DNA of 64,000 bases from Veillonellaceae bacterium (lineage in GTDB: Bacteria > Bacillota > Negativicutes > Veillonellales > Dialisteraceae): NCBI GenBank assembly GCA_025992895.1, contig DAJPGA010000001.1, forward strand, positions 355,001 to 419,000. The letters are read 5' to 3'. Both the position numbers and the translations under genes were made by a program. The notes beneath the pieces were generated by a model. The model made no database searches. It had not been told where the DNA came from and was given only the letters and a program-made list of their open reading frames with translations. This document shows positions 27,115 to 35,087 of the stretch, piece after piece (the stretch's first letter is position 1; each line of letters starts with the position of its first letter).

Positions 27115-27710
27115 ATTAAAACCGTACGACCTCGCTAACGCTCGAGGGAAAAGTAAAACATGAAAAACCATACAGCCGGCTTGCAGCCTGGGAAATGAAC
27201 CCCCTCAGACGCATGCGCGCCAGCTCCCCCTACGGGGCGAGCTCTGACACCCTTAAACCGAACTTCGTTCGTTGGAAAACAAGTCGACCTCGCTTCGCTC
27301 GAAGAAATGCAACTCATCCGAGAAATTTTAAAATGCAAAAATTTCCCACCTTCTCCTTCCGGAGCAAGGTTAAAACCGGCCTACGGCCCAGGAACTACTG
27401 TATTCCCGGTCTCCGACCGGACCTTCTCCTTCGGCGCAAGGTCAACACCCTTAAACCAGCCTTCGGCTGAAAAACACCATCCAACCGGACTTCGTCCGAG
27501 GGAGATGAACTTCATTCGGCGTATGCGCGCCACCTTCCTCTACGAGGCAAGGTCAAACACCCTTAAATCAAGGCTACGCCTTGAGGAAAACAATAAAACC
27601 TCATTTTGCTCGTGGAGATGAACCCCTTTCGGCGCATGCGCGCCACTTTCCCCTAACGGGGACAGCTAAATTTCGCTTCGCTCGAGGAATTGCGGTTGTA
27701 TGATTCTCCC
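27115..27710. repeat. Dense tract of covarying hairpin modules
   Basis: About 600 bases between convergent genes with the clearest series of stem variants in one place: GAACTTCGTTC (27260), AGCCTTCGGCT (27459), GGACTTCGTCC (27487) and AAGGCTACGCCTT (27570) in the same linker context. Also CTCCTTCCGGAG (27354), CCTCTACGAGG (27537), CCCCTACGGGG (27227) and CCCCTAACGGGG (27650) between CTT/AGCT-type linkers. No gene. Confidence 0.85.
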
Positions 27711-27716
27711 CACTCA

Positions 27717-27758
27717 AAAACGGAGTCATGGGATGATGGACATTTCATGACTCCGTTT
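27717..27758 (-). terminator. Terminator of the TM2-protein operon
   Basis: AAACGGAGTCATG / CATGACTCCGTTT arms with GAAATGTCC/GATGATGG inside. On the minus strand it follows the stop at 27761. Confidence 0.85.
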
Positions 27759-27760
27759 GT

Positions 27761-28129
27761 TTATTCTTGTGGTTTTTTGATGACCTGGATGTCTACGGTG
27801 CCTGTGACGCCGGGGAAGAGTTGCTGGGCTTCTACTATGCACTGGGTGAGGATTTCCTGGTTTCTTCTGTCGACCATGCCGGAGATGCGGAAGAGGTCGA
27901 TGAACCACCAGACGGCGCCTATGCCGAGGGGCCAGAGGATCCAGAGGAGGATGTTCTTGACGGGGTGGCCTAGGTAGAAGTAGTAGACGGCGAAGACGAT
28001 CCAGAGGATGTAGGCTGTGGATTTCGTCTTTTCTCTGCCGGAGTAGAGGGTGAGGGCGTATTCTTTTTGTTTGGGTGTGAGGACGTTCAGGAGGGCTATG
28101 CCCTGTTCGCTGATGGTTTCTTTGCTCAT
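27761..28129 (-). CDS. TM2-domain membrane protein (paralogue a)
   Basis: A 122-residue inner-membrane protein. An N-terminal charged helical part (LTPKQKEYALTLYSGREK) precedes a TM2 domain: KSTAYILWIVFAVYYFYLGH, a short turn, then a second helix pair leading to WWFIDLFRISGMV. The C-terminal 25 residues are soluble. TM2 proteins have no well-defined bacterial role. It is the last gene of a four-gene minus-strand operon with two close paralogues. Confidence 0.82.
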   Translation of the reverse strand: MSKETISEQGIALLNVLTPKQKEYALTLYSGREKTKSTAYILWIVFAVYYFYLGHPVKNILLWILWPLGIGAVWWFIDLFRISGMVDRRNQEILTQCIVEAQQLFPGVTGTVDIQVIKKPQE

Positions 28130-28148
28130 GGCGGGTCCTTTCTTTGGG

Positions 28149-28472
28149 CTATGGATAGAGGGCTTTGGCTTCTTCGATGCATGTTCCGAGGATTTCTTCG
28201 TTGGTCTCGTCGACCATGTCGGAGATGCGGAAGAGGTCGATGAGCCACCAGATTTCTCCTATGAGGCAGCTCCAGAGGAGCCAGAAGATGATGTTTTTCA
28301 CGGGATGGCCGAGGTAGAAGTAGTAGAGGGCGAAGAAGAGCCAGAGGATGTAGGCGGTGGATTTTTTCTTTTCGCGGGCAGCATAAATCTTCACGGCGTA
28401 GTCCCTTTGTTTCTCGGGGAGGGCGGCGAGGCGCGCTATTTCTTCTTCGGTCAGGATGTTTCCTCTCGTCAT
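28149..28472 (-). CDS. TM2-domain membrane protein (paralogue b)
   Basis: A 107-residue paralogue with the same plan: LPEKQRDYAVKIYAAREKKK, then STAYILWLFFALYYFYLGHP, then IWWLIDLFRISDMVDETN. It ends soon after the second helix. Nineteen bases separate it from paralogue a, so they form one transcript. Confidence 0.82.
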   Translation of the reverse strand: MTRGNILTEEEIARLAALPEKQRDYAVKIYAAREKKKSTAYILWLFFALYYFYLGHPVKNIIFWLLWSCLIGEIWWLIDLFRISDMVDETNEEILGTCIEEAKALYP

Positions 28473-28482
28473 AGTTTCTCCT

Positions 28483-28668
28483 TTAGAAGAGTCGGCTCTT
28501 CATTTTCATGGCGATCCATTTGGCGAGGGCCTGTTTGGCTTCTTCGGGAGCGCCTTCTATGAGCGTGATGTCGCCTTTCATCCGCTGTTCCATGGTGACG
28601 GATGGGTCGATGTATGGTTCGAAGGTTTTATAGAAATTCATTTTTGCGATTTCTTCTGTTAAGTCCAT
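28483..28668 (-). CDS. Small acidic/basic protein within the TM2 operon
   Basis: A 61-residue soluble, helical protein (MDLTEEIAKMNFYKTFEPYI opening, KQALAKWIAMKMKSRLF ending). It is not recognised. It lies 10 bases before paralogue b and 12 bases after paralogue c. AGGAG before its ATG and the tight spacing argue that it is real. Confidence 0.6.
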   Translation of the reverse strand: MDLTEEIAKMNFYKTFEPYIDPSVTMEQRMKGDITLIEGAPEEAKQALAKWIAMKMKSRLF

Positions 28669-28680
28669 GGTAATTCTCCT

Positions 28681-29055
28681 TTAGACTTCGTTGTCTATGG
28701 TAACGACGTTCTCCGGGCTCATGCTTACGGGGTCGGGGTAGATGCGGACGGCTTCACGCATGCATTCTTCGATGACTTCTTTGTTCCTCTCTTCGACCAT
28801 GCGTCCGATGTGGAAGAGGTCGACGATCCACCAGACGAAGCCGACGATGACGAACCAGAGGATCCAGAGGACGGTATTCCGCGCGGGGCGGTCGAGGTAG
28901 AAGTAGTAGACGGCGCCAGTGATCCAGAAGACGTAGGCGAGGGACTTCTTTTTCTCCCGGTTCGCATAAAGTGTCAATGCGCAGTCGCGCTGTTTTTCGG
29001 ATAACATGGACAGCACTCTCAGGCTGTCCGGATCGATTCCGGTATCTTGCTGCAT
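28681..29055 (-). CDS. TM2-domain membrane protein (paralogue c)
   Basis: A 124-residue paralogue and the first gene of the operon. It has LSEKQRDCALTLYANREKKK, the helix KSLAYVFWITGAVYYFYLDR (GH replaced by DR at the turn), and FVWWIVDLFHIGRMVEERN. The longer C-terminal tail ends VENVVTIDNEV-like. A good ribosome site (GGGAGG) precedes the ATG. Confidence 0.82.
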   Translation of the reverse strand: MQQDTGIDPDSLRVLSMLSEKQRDCALTLYANREKKKSLAYVFWITGAVYYFYLDRPARNTVLWILWFVIVGFVWWIVDLFHIGRMVEERNKEVIEECMREAVRIYPDPVSMSPENVVTIDNEV

Positions 29056-29236
29056 GCTCCCGCCTCCCTTACAGAACTTCTTTCTTATATTGTATCATGA
29101 AATTTCGAAATAGAGAAAGGGAGGGGGGAGGGACACCTTTCTATTTCCTGTATAGGTGCGGGTTCTGTTATATAATAATGGTAAGAGAATTTTTAGAGCG
29201 GAAATATAAAATACGTATTTTAAAGGGGTGAAACCT

Positions 29237-29518
29237 ATGAAGGGCGGAACGGTGGAGGATTTCGTTGAGTATCTTTATACCTGCCAGGACACAGCATTTA
29301 TCTACAAGGGCGTAACATACTGGTATCAGGGTTATATGCCGGATGATCATACGGTCCATATGGAACTGTATGCATGCAATCCTCCAGATGACAATGATCT
29401 CTGGAATCATGACGGCGCGACGATCGATGAAGGCGTGCAGGATCTTCTGAAGGCTCCTATATTTGATGGAAAGACTATTTTGGAAGTAGAACAGGATATT
29501 GAATGGATTGATTCTTGA
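29237..29518 (+). CDS. Small protein, paralogue of the next gene
   Basis: A 93-residue acidic soluble protein, family not recognised. Its plan FVEYLYTCQDTAFIYKGVTY, then an acidic middle, then APIFDGKTILEVEQDIEWI is clearly that of the following gene (FMDDLAYNPEMEFMFRGERY ... AQVFDGETIFEAEHEIEVL). The ATG at 29237 has AAAGGGG upstream; a GTG nine bases earlier is less likely. Confidence 0.65.
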   Translation: MKGGTVEDFVEYLYTCQDTAFIYKGVTYWYQGYMPDDHTVHMELYACNPPDDNDLWNHDGATIDEGVQDLLKAPIFDGKTILEVEQDIEWIDS

Positions 29519-29609
29519 GGCAGAACCGTGGGATGTGGCTAAAAAGCCGGAGAAGTGATGGCGAAGAGGAATAGATGGCGGAAGCTGGATATTATAGGAG
29601 AATCAAGAA

Positions 29610-29882
29610 ATGACCGGAAAGACTTTTACAGAATTTATGGATGATTTGGCCTATAATCCTGAGATGGAGTTCATGTTCAGGGGAGAACGGTACATGATTT
29701 CCGGATATCTCACGGGGGATCAGTATACATTGGAGTTGTGTAATATTGATACTGATTCGATGCTGTTTACGATGACGTCTGCATCCAGGGACGAATGTGT
29801 CGCTGCCTTTGAAAAGGCACAGGTTTTTGACGGAGAAACTATTTTTGAAGCTGAGCATGAAATAGAAGTACTGTATGGATGA
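29610..29882 (+). CDS. Small protein, paralogue of the previous gene
   Basis: A 90-residue acidic protein. The shared ending (V/I)FDG(K/E)TI(L/F)E(V/A)E.(D/E)IE and the similar opening mark a tandem duplication. TAGGAG precedes the ATG. Function unknown. The two could be small immunity-type or adaptor proteins, but nothing shows it. Confidence 0.65.
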   Translation: MTGKTFTEFMDDLAYNPEMEFMFRGERYMISGYLTGDQYTLELCNIDTDSMLFTMTSASRDECVAAFEKAQVFDGETIFEAEHEIEVLYG

Positions 29883-29977
29883 GGGGATTTAGGAGATAAG
29901 GTGAGAGGCCTTATAGAATTTGATTTTGAAATCCAAAATGCGTAAATCAGTAAATCAGAAGAGAGGAGGTAAGAAAA

Positions 29978-30538
29978 ATGTTAAATGGTGTTATGCTAGT
30001 GGAGGAAGCGTCTGTTATCTGGAAAGTAAATTATAAGACTTTGATGCAGTGTATAAAAGGCAGTCCACTCAAGCCTCTGCATTTTGATAGGAGTGAATGC
30101 GAGTGGATTCGCTGTATGTGGTTTGTAACGAAACAAGGAATGGAGCGCTTGTTTGGACCTATGCCGCTTATCGATGCTTCAACTGCGCTTATGCTTGTGA
30201 GACTGTCGAATTCTGTTTGCATGTTATTATCAATTCCATATTATGAGGAATTGGAAGACGAAATTTTATTTTTCCCTAAGACATATGGGGGAGGTCCTTA
30301 TGCAGTAGACAGACATACAGGAAGAGTAAGAATGAAATTCGAGCCATGGGATTCGGATGTGAAACATGAATTGAGAGATACTGAAGAGCTTGATGCTTTG
30401 GAGTTTGAAATTTTACTGGAACCCATTATCGGAGAACGGAGAGAAAAAGCAAAGAAAGTTTGGAAAGAACATTTAGATCGAGCGTATCCGAAAGAGGAAA
30501 AGGGCTTTTTCGGAAGGCTTTTGGATAAATTGAAATGA
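29978..30538 (+). CDS. HTH-like DNA-binding protein with long C-terminal part
   Basis: A 186-residue protein. Its first 60 residues fit a helix-turn-helix family in which an EAA-type helix (LVEEASVIWKVNYKTLMQCI) leads to a W(F/L)(V/I)TxxGMERLFG ending; here WFVTKQGMERLFGP. The remainder (about 65-186) is an unrecognised alpha/beta region with PKTYGGGPYAVDRHTG and a basic C-terminus (GFFGRLLDKLK). AGGAGG precedes the ATG. It is likely co-transcribed with the two paralogues before it. Confidence 0.65.
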   Translation: MLNGVMLVEEASVIWKVNYKTLMQCIKGSPLKPLHFDRSECEWIRCMWFVTKQGMERLFGPMPLIDASTALMLVRLSNSVCMLLSIPYYEELEDEILFFPKTYGGGPYAVDRHTGRVRMKFEPWDSDVKHELRDTEELDALEFEILLEPIIGERREKAKKVWKEHLDRAYPKEEKGFFGRLLDKLK

Positions 30539-30551
30539 TGGGAAATAGCTG

Positions 30552-30583
30552 AAGGTCACTGCTTTTTAGCAGCGGCCTTTTTT
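30552..30583 (+). terminator. Terminator after 30538
   Basis: AAGGTCACTGCT / AGCAGCGGCCTT with mismatches and a TTTT loop; the tail is six T. Confidence 0.75.
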
Positions 30584-30594
30584 GTAAGGGAAAA

Positions 30595-31150
30595 GCGGAC
30601 GACCGAGCGGGGCTCGAAAAACCTTACAACCGCGATGGAATCGCGGGGAACTACTGTATTCCCGGTCTCCGACCGGACCTTCTCCTTCGGAGCAAGGTTA
30701 ACACCCTTAAACCTCGCTTTGCTCGATAAAACACCATAAAACCTCGCTGCGCTCGTGGAACCTTTTTAGATTTTAAAGACCGATGAATAATCAACCCTAT
30801 CCGTCCGGCATCAGTAATTGGGCCGGACACCTTCCCCGTCTGGGAAGGTCAACACCTTTAAACCAGCCTGCGGCTGAGGGAAAACCTTACAACCAAGGCT
30901 TCGCCTTGAGGGAAATGAACTTCATCCGTCGGCTCCGCCGCCACCTTCCTCTACGAGGCAAGGTCAAACACCCTTAAACCGAACTTCGTTCGCGGGAAAT
31001 GAGAAAACCATACAACCGAGCTGCGCTCGAGGGAACCTTTTTAGATTTTAAAGACCGATGAATAATCAACCCTATCCGTCCGGCATCAGTATTGAGGCCG
31101 GGCACCTTCCCCGTCTGGGAAGGCGAGTACTCGCTGCGCTTGCCCATTTC
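30595..31150. repeat. Intergenic hairpin modules
   Basis: Includes CGCGATGGAATCGCGG (30630), CTTCTCCTTCGGAGCAAGG (30679), two near-identical units ATGAATAATCAACCCTATCC + GTCCGGCATCAGTA (30783, 31058), AAGGCTTCGCCTTGAGG (30894) and GTCGGCTCCGCCGCC (30928). Repeated short ORFs such as the one at 31058 come from these units. Confidence 0.8.
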
Positions 31151-31159
31151 CCCCACGAG

Positions 31160-31190
31160 AAAACCCCTCTGCTTGGCAGCAAAGGGGCTC
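31160..31190 (-). terminator. Terminator of the NCS2 permease gene
   Basis: On the minus strand, GCCCCTTTGCT / AGCAGAGGGGTTTT with a short loop, about 60 bases after the stop at 31249. Confidence 0.75.
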
Positions 31191-31248
31191 TCCCGGTCAA
31201 TCACGATGTCTATTTAATTATATCACAAGGGGTCTGGCGGATGACGGG

Positions 31249-32514
31249 TTAGTTTTCGTTGGACATGTGTGTTTTGTCGAAGAAGAGGAAGCAGAGGGAG
31301 ACGATCATGGCTACTACGGTGGCGAGGCCCATGCCTTTGAGCTGGATGGGGCCGATGCCTACGGTGGCGCCGGAGAGGCCGCTGATCATGGTGACTGCTG
31401 TCAGGATGAGGTTTCTGGATTTGGTGTAGTCGACTTTCTTTTCGATGAGCATGCGGATGCCGGATGCTGCGATGAAGCCGAAGAGGAGGATGCAGACGCC
31501 GCCCATGACGGGGGTGGGGATGGCGTGGATGATGGCTGCTATTTTTCCGATGAAGGAGAAGATGATGGCGAAGACGGCTGCGCCTCCGATGACCCAGGTG
31601 CTGTAGACGCCGGTCATGGCCATGACGCCCATGTTTTCACCGTAGGTGGTGTTCGGGGTGGAGCCGACGAAGCCGGAGATCATGTTGGAGAGGCCGTCTG
31701 CGAAGAGGGATCTGTGGAGGCCCGGGTCTTTGATGAGGTCGCGGCCTACGATGTCGCTGGTGACGAAGAGGTGGCCCAGGTGTTCGGCGAATACGACGAA
31801 GATGGCCGGGAGGATCATCATGATGGCGGAGAAGTTGAAGGCCGGTGCATAGAAGGTCGGCGGTGCGAACCATGCGACTTCTTCGATGTGGGTGAAGTCA
31901 ACGACGCCCATGGCAATGGAGAGGAGGTAGCCGGCGATGACGCCGATCAGGATCGGGATGATGGCGATGAATCCGCGGCCAAGGACGGTGGCGAGGATGG
32001 TGACGATCAGGGTGAACATGGAAATGATGATGGCAGTCGAGGAGCTCATGCCCTGGGGGTCTCCGATGAAGCCTGACATGCTCATGGCAAGCGGGGCGAG
32101 TTCAAGGCCGATGATGGCTACGATGGAGCCCATGGCTGCCGGAGGGAAGAGGACGTCTATCCATTCGACGCCTGCTTTCTTGACGATGAAGGCGAGGAGC
32201 ATGAAGCACAGGCCGAAGGCGATGAAGCCTCCCTGCGCGTCTGCGTATGACATGCCTGCGGTCGAGGTGACGGCGAGGACTGGCGAGATGAAAGCGAAGG
32301 AGGAGCCGAGGTAGGCCGGAAGTCTCCATTTGCAGATGGTGAGGTAAATCAGTGTGCCGATGCCGTTCATGAAAAGGCAGGTCGCGGGGTCGACGTTCAA
32401 GAGGAACGGGACGAGGACGGTCGAACCGAACATGGCAAATAGGTGCTGCAGGCTGAGTGGAATGGTAGGAAGCAGAGGCAGCCTCTCATCTACTTCTATG
32501 ATGTGTTTTTCCAT
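31249..32514 (-). CDS. uraA: NCS2 uracil/xanthine permease (UraA-like)
   Basis: A 421-residue inner-membrane proton symporter of the nucleobase NCS2 family. It has 14 helices, the family's VFAEHLGHLFVTSDIVGRDL segment (Glu and His in helix 8), STPNTTYGENMGVMAMTGV (helix 10 NxG region), and an early LQHLFAMFGSTVLVPFLL that matches the UraA substrate loop. These favour uracil over xanthine. A strong hairpin terminator lies in its 5' leader (32548), so attenuation is plausible. It is a single-gene unit. Confidence 0.9.
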   Translation of the reverse strand: MEKHIIEVDERLPLLPTIPLSLQHLFAMFGSTVLVPFLLNVDPATCLFMNGIGTLIYLTICKWRLPAYLGSSFAFISPVLAVTSTAGMSYADAQGGFIAFGLCFMLLAFIVKKAGVEWIDVLFPPAAMGSIVAIIGLELAPLAMSMSGFIGDPQGMSSSTAIIISMFTLIVTILATVLGRGFIAIIPILIGVIAGYLLSIAMGVVDFTHIEEVAWFAPPTFYAPAFNFSAIMMILPAIFVVFAEHLGHLFVTSDIVGRDLIKDPGLHRSLFADGLSNMISGFVGSTPNTTYGENMGVMAMTGVYSTWVIGGAAVFAIIFSFIGKIAAIIHAIPTPVMGGVCILLFGFIAASGIRMLIEKKVDYTKSRNLILTAVTMISGLSGATVGIGPIQLKGMGLATVVAMIVSLCFLFFDKTHMSNEN

Positions 32515-32547
32515 GAATAGATCCCTCCGTCAGGAATACTGGCTCAG

Positions 32548-32586
32548 AAAAAAGGAGGCCTTCAGTGTGATCTGAAGAGCCTCCTT
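32548..32586 (-). terminator. Terminator hairpin in the permease leader (possible attenuator)
   Basis: On the minus strand, AAGGAGGCtcTTCAG pairs with CTGAAgGCCTCCTT followed by six T, about 35 bases before the permease ATG. No gene ends upstream on this strand within 100 bases, so this is likely a 5' leader attenuator. A PyrR-type site is not clearly visible. Confidence 0.6.
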
Positions 32587-32685
32587 CCGTGTTTTCTAAG
32601 CGACTGTAAAATTTTATCCCAACTATCTTATACTTTTTCCACTTGGATTGCAAGACCTTTTTATGGAAATGAAATTAGAAAGGGA

Positions 32686-34623
32686 TTAGAAGCGGTACTG
32701 CATGCCGACTTCATAGCTTCTTCCAGGAGCTGCATACCAGGTGCCGGCCGGTCCGTAGCTGGAAGAGGAAGAGCCGATGTTCGTGTAGAACTGGTCGAAG
32801 ACGTTGTTCACGCGGGCATAGATGGTAGCTTCCTTGGTGACTTTGTAATCAGCGCCGATGTCCCATACCCAGAAGCTGGAGTAATCTTTCATCGTTTTGC
32901 TGTCACTGACTCCGTATGCGTTCTTTGTAGATGTATAGCGGTCCATGACGCCGCGGCCGTTGATGTATGCATCGAATTTCTTATCGGTGTAATTCAGGCC
33001 GATATTGAGTTCATGCTTCGGTATGTAGACACGGGACAGGTTTCTGATGTCTCCATCGAAGTAGCTGTAGCCCAGGGTACCGGAGAGATGATCGGAGAAT
33101 TTCTTCGTGAGGGACATGTTCACGCCGGTATTGATGGTCTTTCCAGTGTTGACGTAGGTGCCATTCCAGTTTGCATCAGACTGGTAAGCAATGAGGTTCT
33201 TGGCAAACTGGCGGTATACGCTGATATTTCCGGACAGGGTGTCATCGAAGATATGGTTGGCGCCGAGTTCGACGGTGTAGCCTTCTTCCGGATCGAGGTC
33301 AGGATTGCCCTTGGTGACCATGCCGTACATGTCGCTGTAGTAGTAGAGCTGCATGAGGCTCGGTGCGTTGAAGAATTTCTTGTAGCTTGCATAGTAGTTC
33401 GTGTTGTCGCTGACCTTGTAGCCGACGGTAAGGCTCGGTGTGGTGTGGGTGCCATAGGAAGTATTGTTTTCGACGCGTACGCCAGGGGTGATGTTCCAGC
33501 GGTCATTGATGTCCCACTTATCCTGTACGTAGAAGCCAAGGTTTGTCGCATGCTTGCCCTGCATAGCCGGGTTTTCCGCGTAGAAGGGGATAGAATCCTG
33601 ATAGAGGTCGAAGCCGCCGGTGATGGTCTGGCCTTCCATGGTGTAGGTGAGCTGATCGGAAATGCCGCGTGTCTTGAGGCGGATGTCTGTAGTACCGGAG
33701 GTGCCTGCATTATTGTAGTCGTCCTGGAGATGATAACGGTTCTGGTACATGGAGAGGCGGTTGGTCAGGCGGTCATTGATGCGTGCATCATACTGGAGTG
33801 CGATGCGGTTATTGTCCCTCTTGCCAAGATCTCTCGTTGGGTCATTGGATCCATAGTCAGGACGGGTGTAGTCGGACTTGTATTTTTCATAGGATAATGT
33901 GACGGAAGAGTCATTGCCCAGGTCATAGCCGATCTTGCCTGCGAAGGATTCTGCATTGAGATGGTTGACGACATGGCGGCCCCAGCCGTCCTTGAAATTG
34001 CCCTGGATCTGTTTATTCGCTTCGATGGACCAGAAGAAGCCGTCCTTATTTCCTTCGTTGTAAAGGCCGTACTTCTCGCCGTCAAAGCTTGCGCGGGAGA
34101 GGTCGAGGGTCGTATGGACTTCGCCTTCCTTCGCTTTCTTCGTGATGATGTTGATGACGCCGCCGGCAGCATCGGAGCCGTAGAGCGTGGAAGCAGAGCC
34201 CTTCAGGACTTCAATATGATCGACCGAATCCATATTGGTCAGAGTGCCCAGCTGAGAATGAGTGCCCATGAGGCCGTTCGTGTTGACGCGCATGCCGTCG
34301 ACCATGACGACGACGTTGGTGGATCCGTTGATGATGATCGGATCGGAGAAATAGGTCTGGCTGGAAGAGCCTCTGGTGGAAATGACGACGCCCGGTACCT
34401 GCTTCACAGCATCGGCAACGGTCTTGTAATGGTTGTCTTCGATGTCCTTGGCGGTGACGACGGCGATGTCAGCGTTCGAATCGATGACCTTTTCCGGTTC
34501 ACGGTTGGCCGTGACGACGACCTGGTCCAAGGTGTAGACCGGCATGTCCTCTGCATGGACGGTCATGGCTCCTCCTGCTGCGCAAAGAGCGGCCAGCGAT
34601 GCTGCGATGTACTTCTTTTTCAT
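32686..34623 (-). CDS. TonB-dependent receptor 3, under cobalamin riboswitch
   Basis: A 645-residue outer-membrane receptor with a signal peptide (cleavage near VHA-ED). The TonB box is VYTLDQVVVTANR (about 28-40). The plug has VDHIEVLKGSASTLYGSDAA and GGVINIITKK, followed by a barrel ending in GMQYRF. Size and style resemble BtuB. A cobalamin riboswitch sits immediately upstream and a B12-type binding lipoprotein gene is divergent. By context it imports cobalamin or a related corrinoid and is repressed when B12 is plentiful. Confidence 0.93.
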   Translation of the reverse strand: MKKKYIAASLAALCAAGGAMTVHAEDMPVYTLDQVVVTANREPEKVIDSNADIAVVTAKDIEDNHYKTVADAVKQVPGVVISTRGSSSQTYFSDPIIINGSTNVVVMVDGMRVNTNGLMGTHSQLGTLTNMDSVDHIEVLKGSASTLYGSDAAGGVINIITKKAKEGEVHTTLDLSRASFDGEKYGLYNEGNKDGFFWSIEANKQIQGNFKDGWGRHVVNHLNAESFAGKIGYDLGNDSSVTLSYEKYKSDYTRPDYGSNDPTRDLGKRDNNRIALQYDARINDRLTNRLSMYQNRYHLQDDYNNAGTSGTTDIRLKTRGISDQLTYTMEGQTITGGFDLYQDSIPFYAENPAMQGKHATNLGFYVQDKWDINDRWNITPGVRVENNTSYGTHTTPSLTVGYKVSDNTNYYASYKKFFNAPSLMQLYYYSDMYGMVTKGNPDLDPEEGYTVELGANHIFDDTLSGNISVYRQFAKNLIAYQSDANWNGTYVNTGKTINTGVNMSLTKKFSDHLSGTLGYSYFDGDIRNLSRVYIPKHELNIGLNYTDKKFDAYINGRGVMDRYTSTKNAYGVSDSKTMKDYSSFWVWDIGADYKVTKEATIYARVNNVFDQFYTNIGSSSSSYGPAGTWYAAPGRSYEVGMQYRF

Positions 34624-34732
34624 AAAATCCTCCCTGTGTTTTCCCTTTCAAAGGGGCTTTAAAATAGCCCGGCAGGACACGCGTCTGTCGGTCGCAGAGA
34701 GACGCATCCCAGCGGGATGTAACGCACGAAAA

Positions 34733-34890
34733 GGCAGTTCTTCTGACTTCGCTTCCCTGCTTTCCCCGCCTTCCCGGATTTCTCCAGTGGCATATCGGGG
34801 TCTGCTCAGCGTTACAGCGGCGGGACCGTGGCGGAATCGGAGCTCTTCCCTGATCTCCTCACCGCGCTTCTCTATTATCCTTATAAGGGG
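34733..34890 (-). ncRNA. Cobalamin (AdoCbl-class) riboswitch
   Basis: On the minus strand the aptamer core is readable: AGGGAAGAGCTCC (near 34850), GGTCCCGCCGCTGTAA (34812-34827, the B12-box region), GCCACTG (34785-34791), GGGAAGGCGGGGAA (near 34765) and closing AACTGCC (34733-34739). A CATCCCGCTGGGATG hairpin and GCGTCT/AGACGC stem follow toward the receptor gene. A GGGCT/AGCCC hairpin close to the start may be the switch that blocks expression. Confidence 0.92.
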
Positions 34891-34942
34891 ATTCTAACCT
34901 TTAAGGACCTTTTCCTGTGTGCATATTGAAATTGCTAAAAAT

Positions 34943-34948
34943 ATTATA
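34943..34948 (-). promoter_or_regulatory. -10 box of the riboswitch transcript
   Basis: TATAAT on the minus strand, about 55 bases before the aptamer. The -35 region is weak and AT-rich. Confidence 0.5.
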
Positions 34949-35087
34949 CTCGAGTACCATATAAAATAAAAGAATTAACAAATAAAATTTTAAGAAATAA
35001 GGAAAAAATTATTAATAAAGAAAGGCGCAAGTTCTCATTATGTGTTATTCTGTGTACAATAAAAGCTGAATGAAGAGAGGAGGACTT

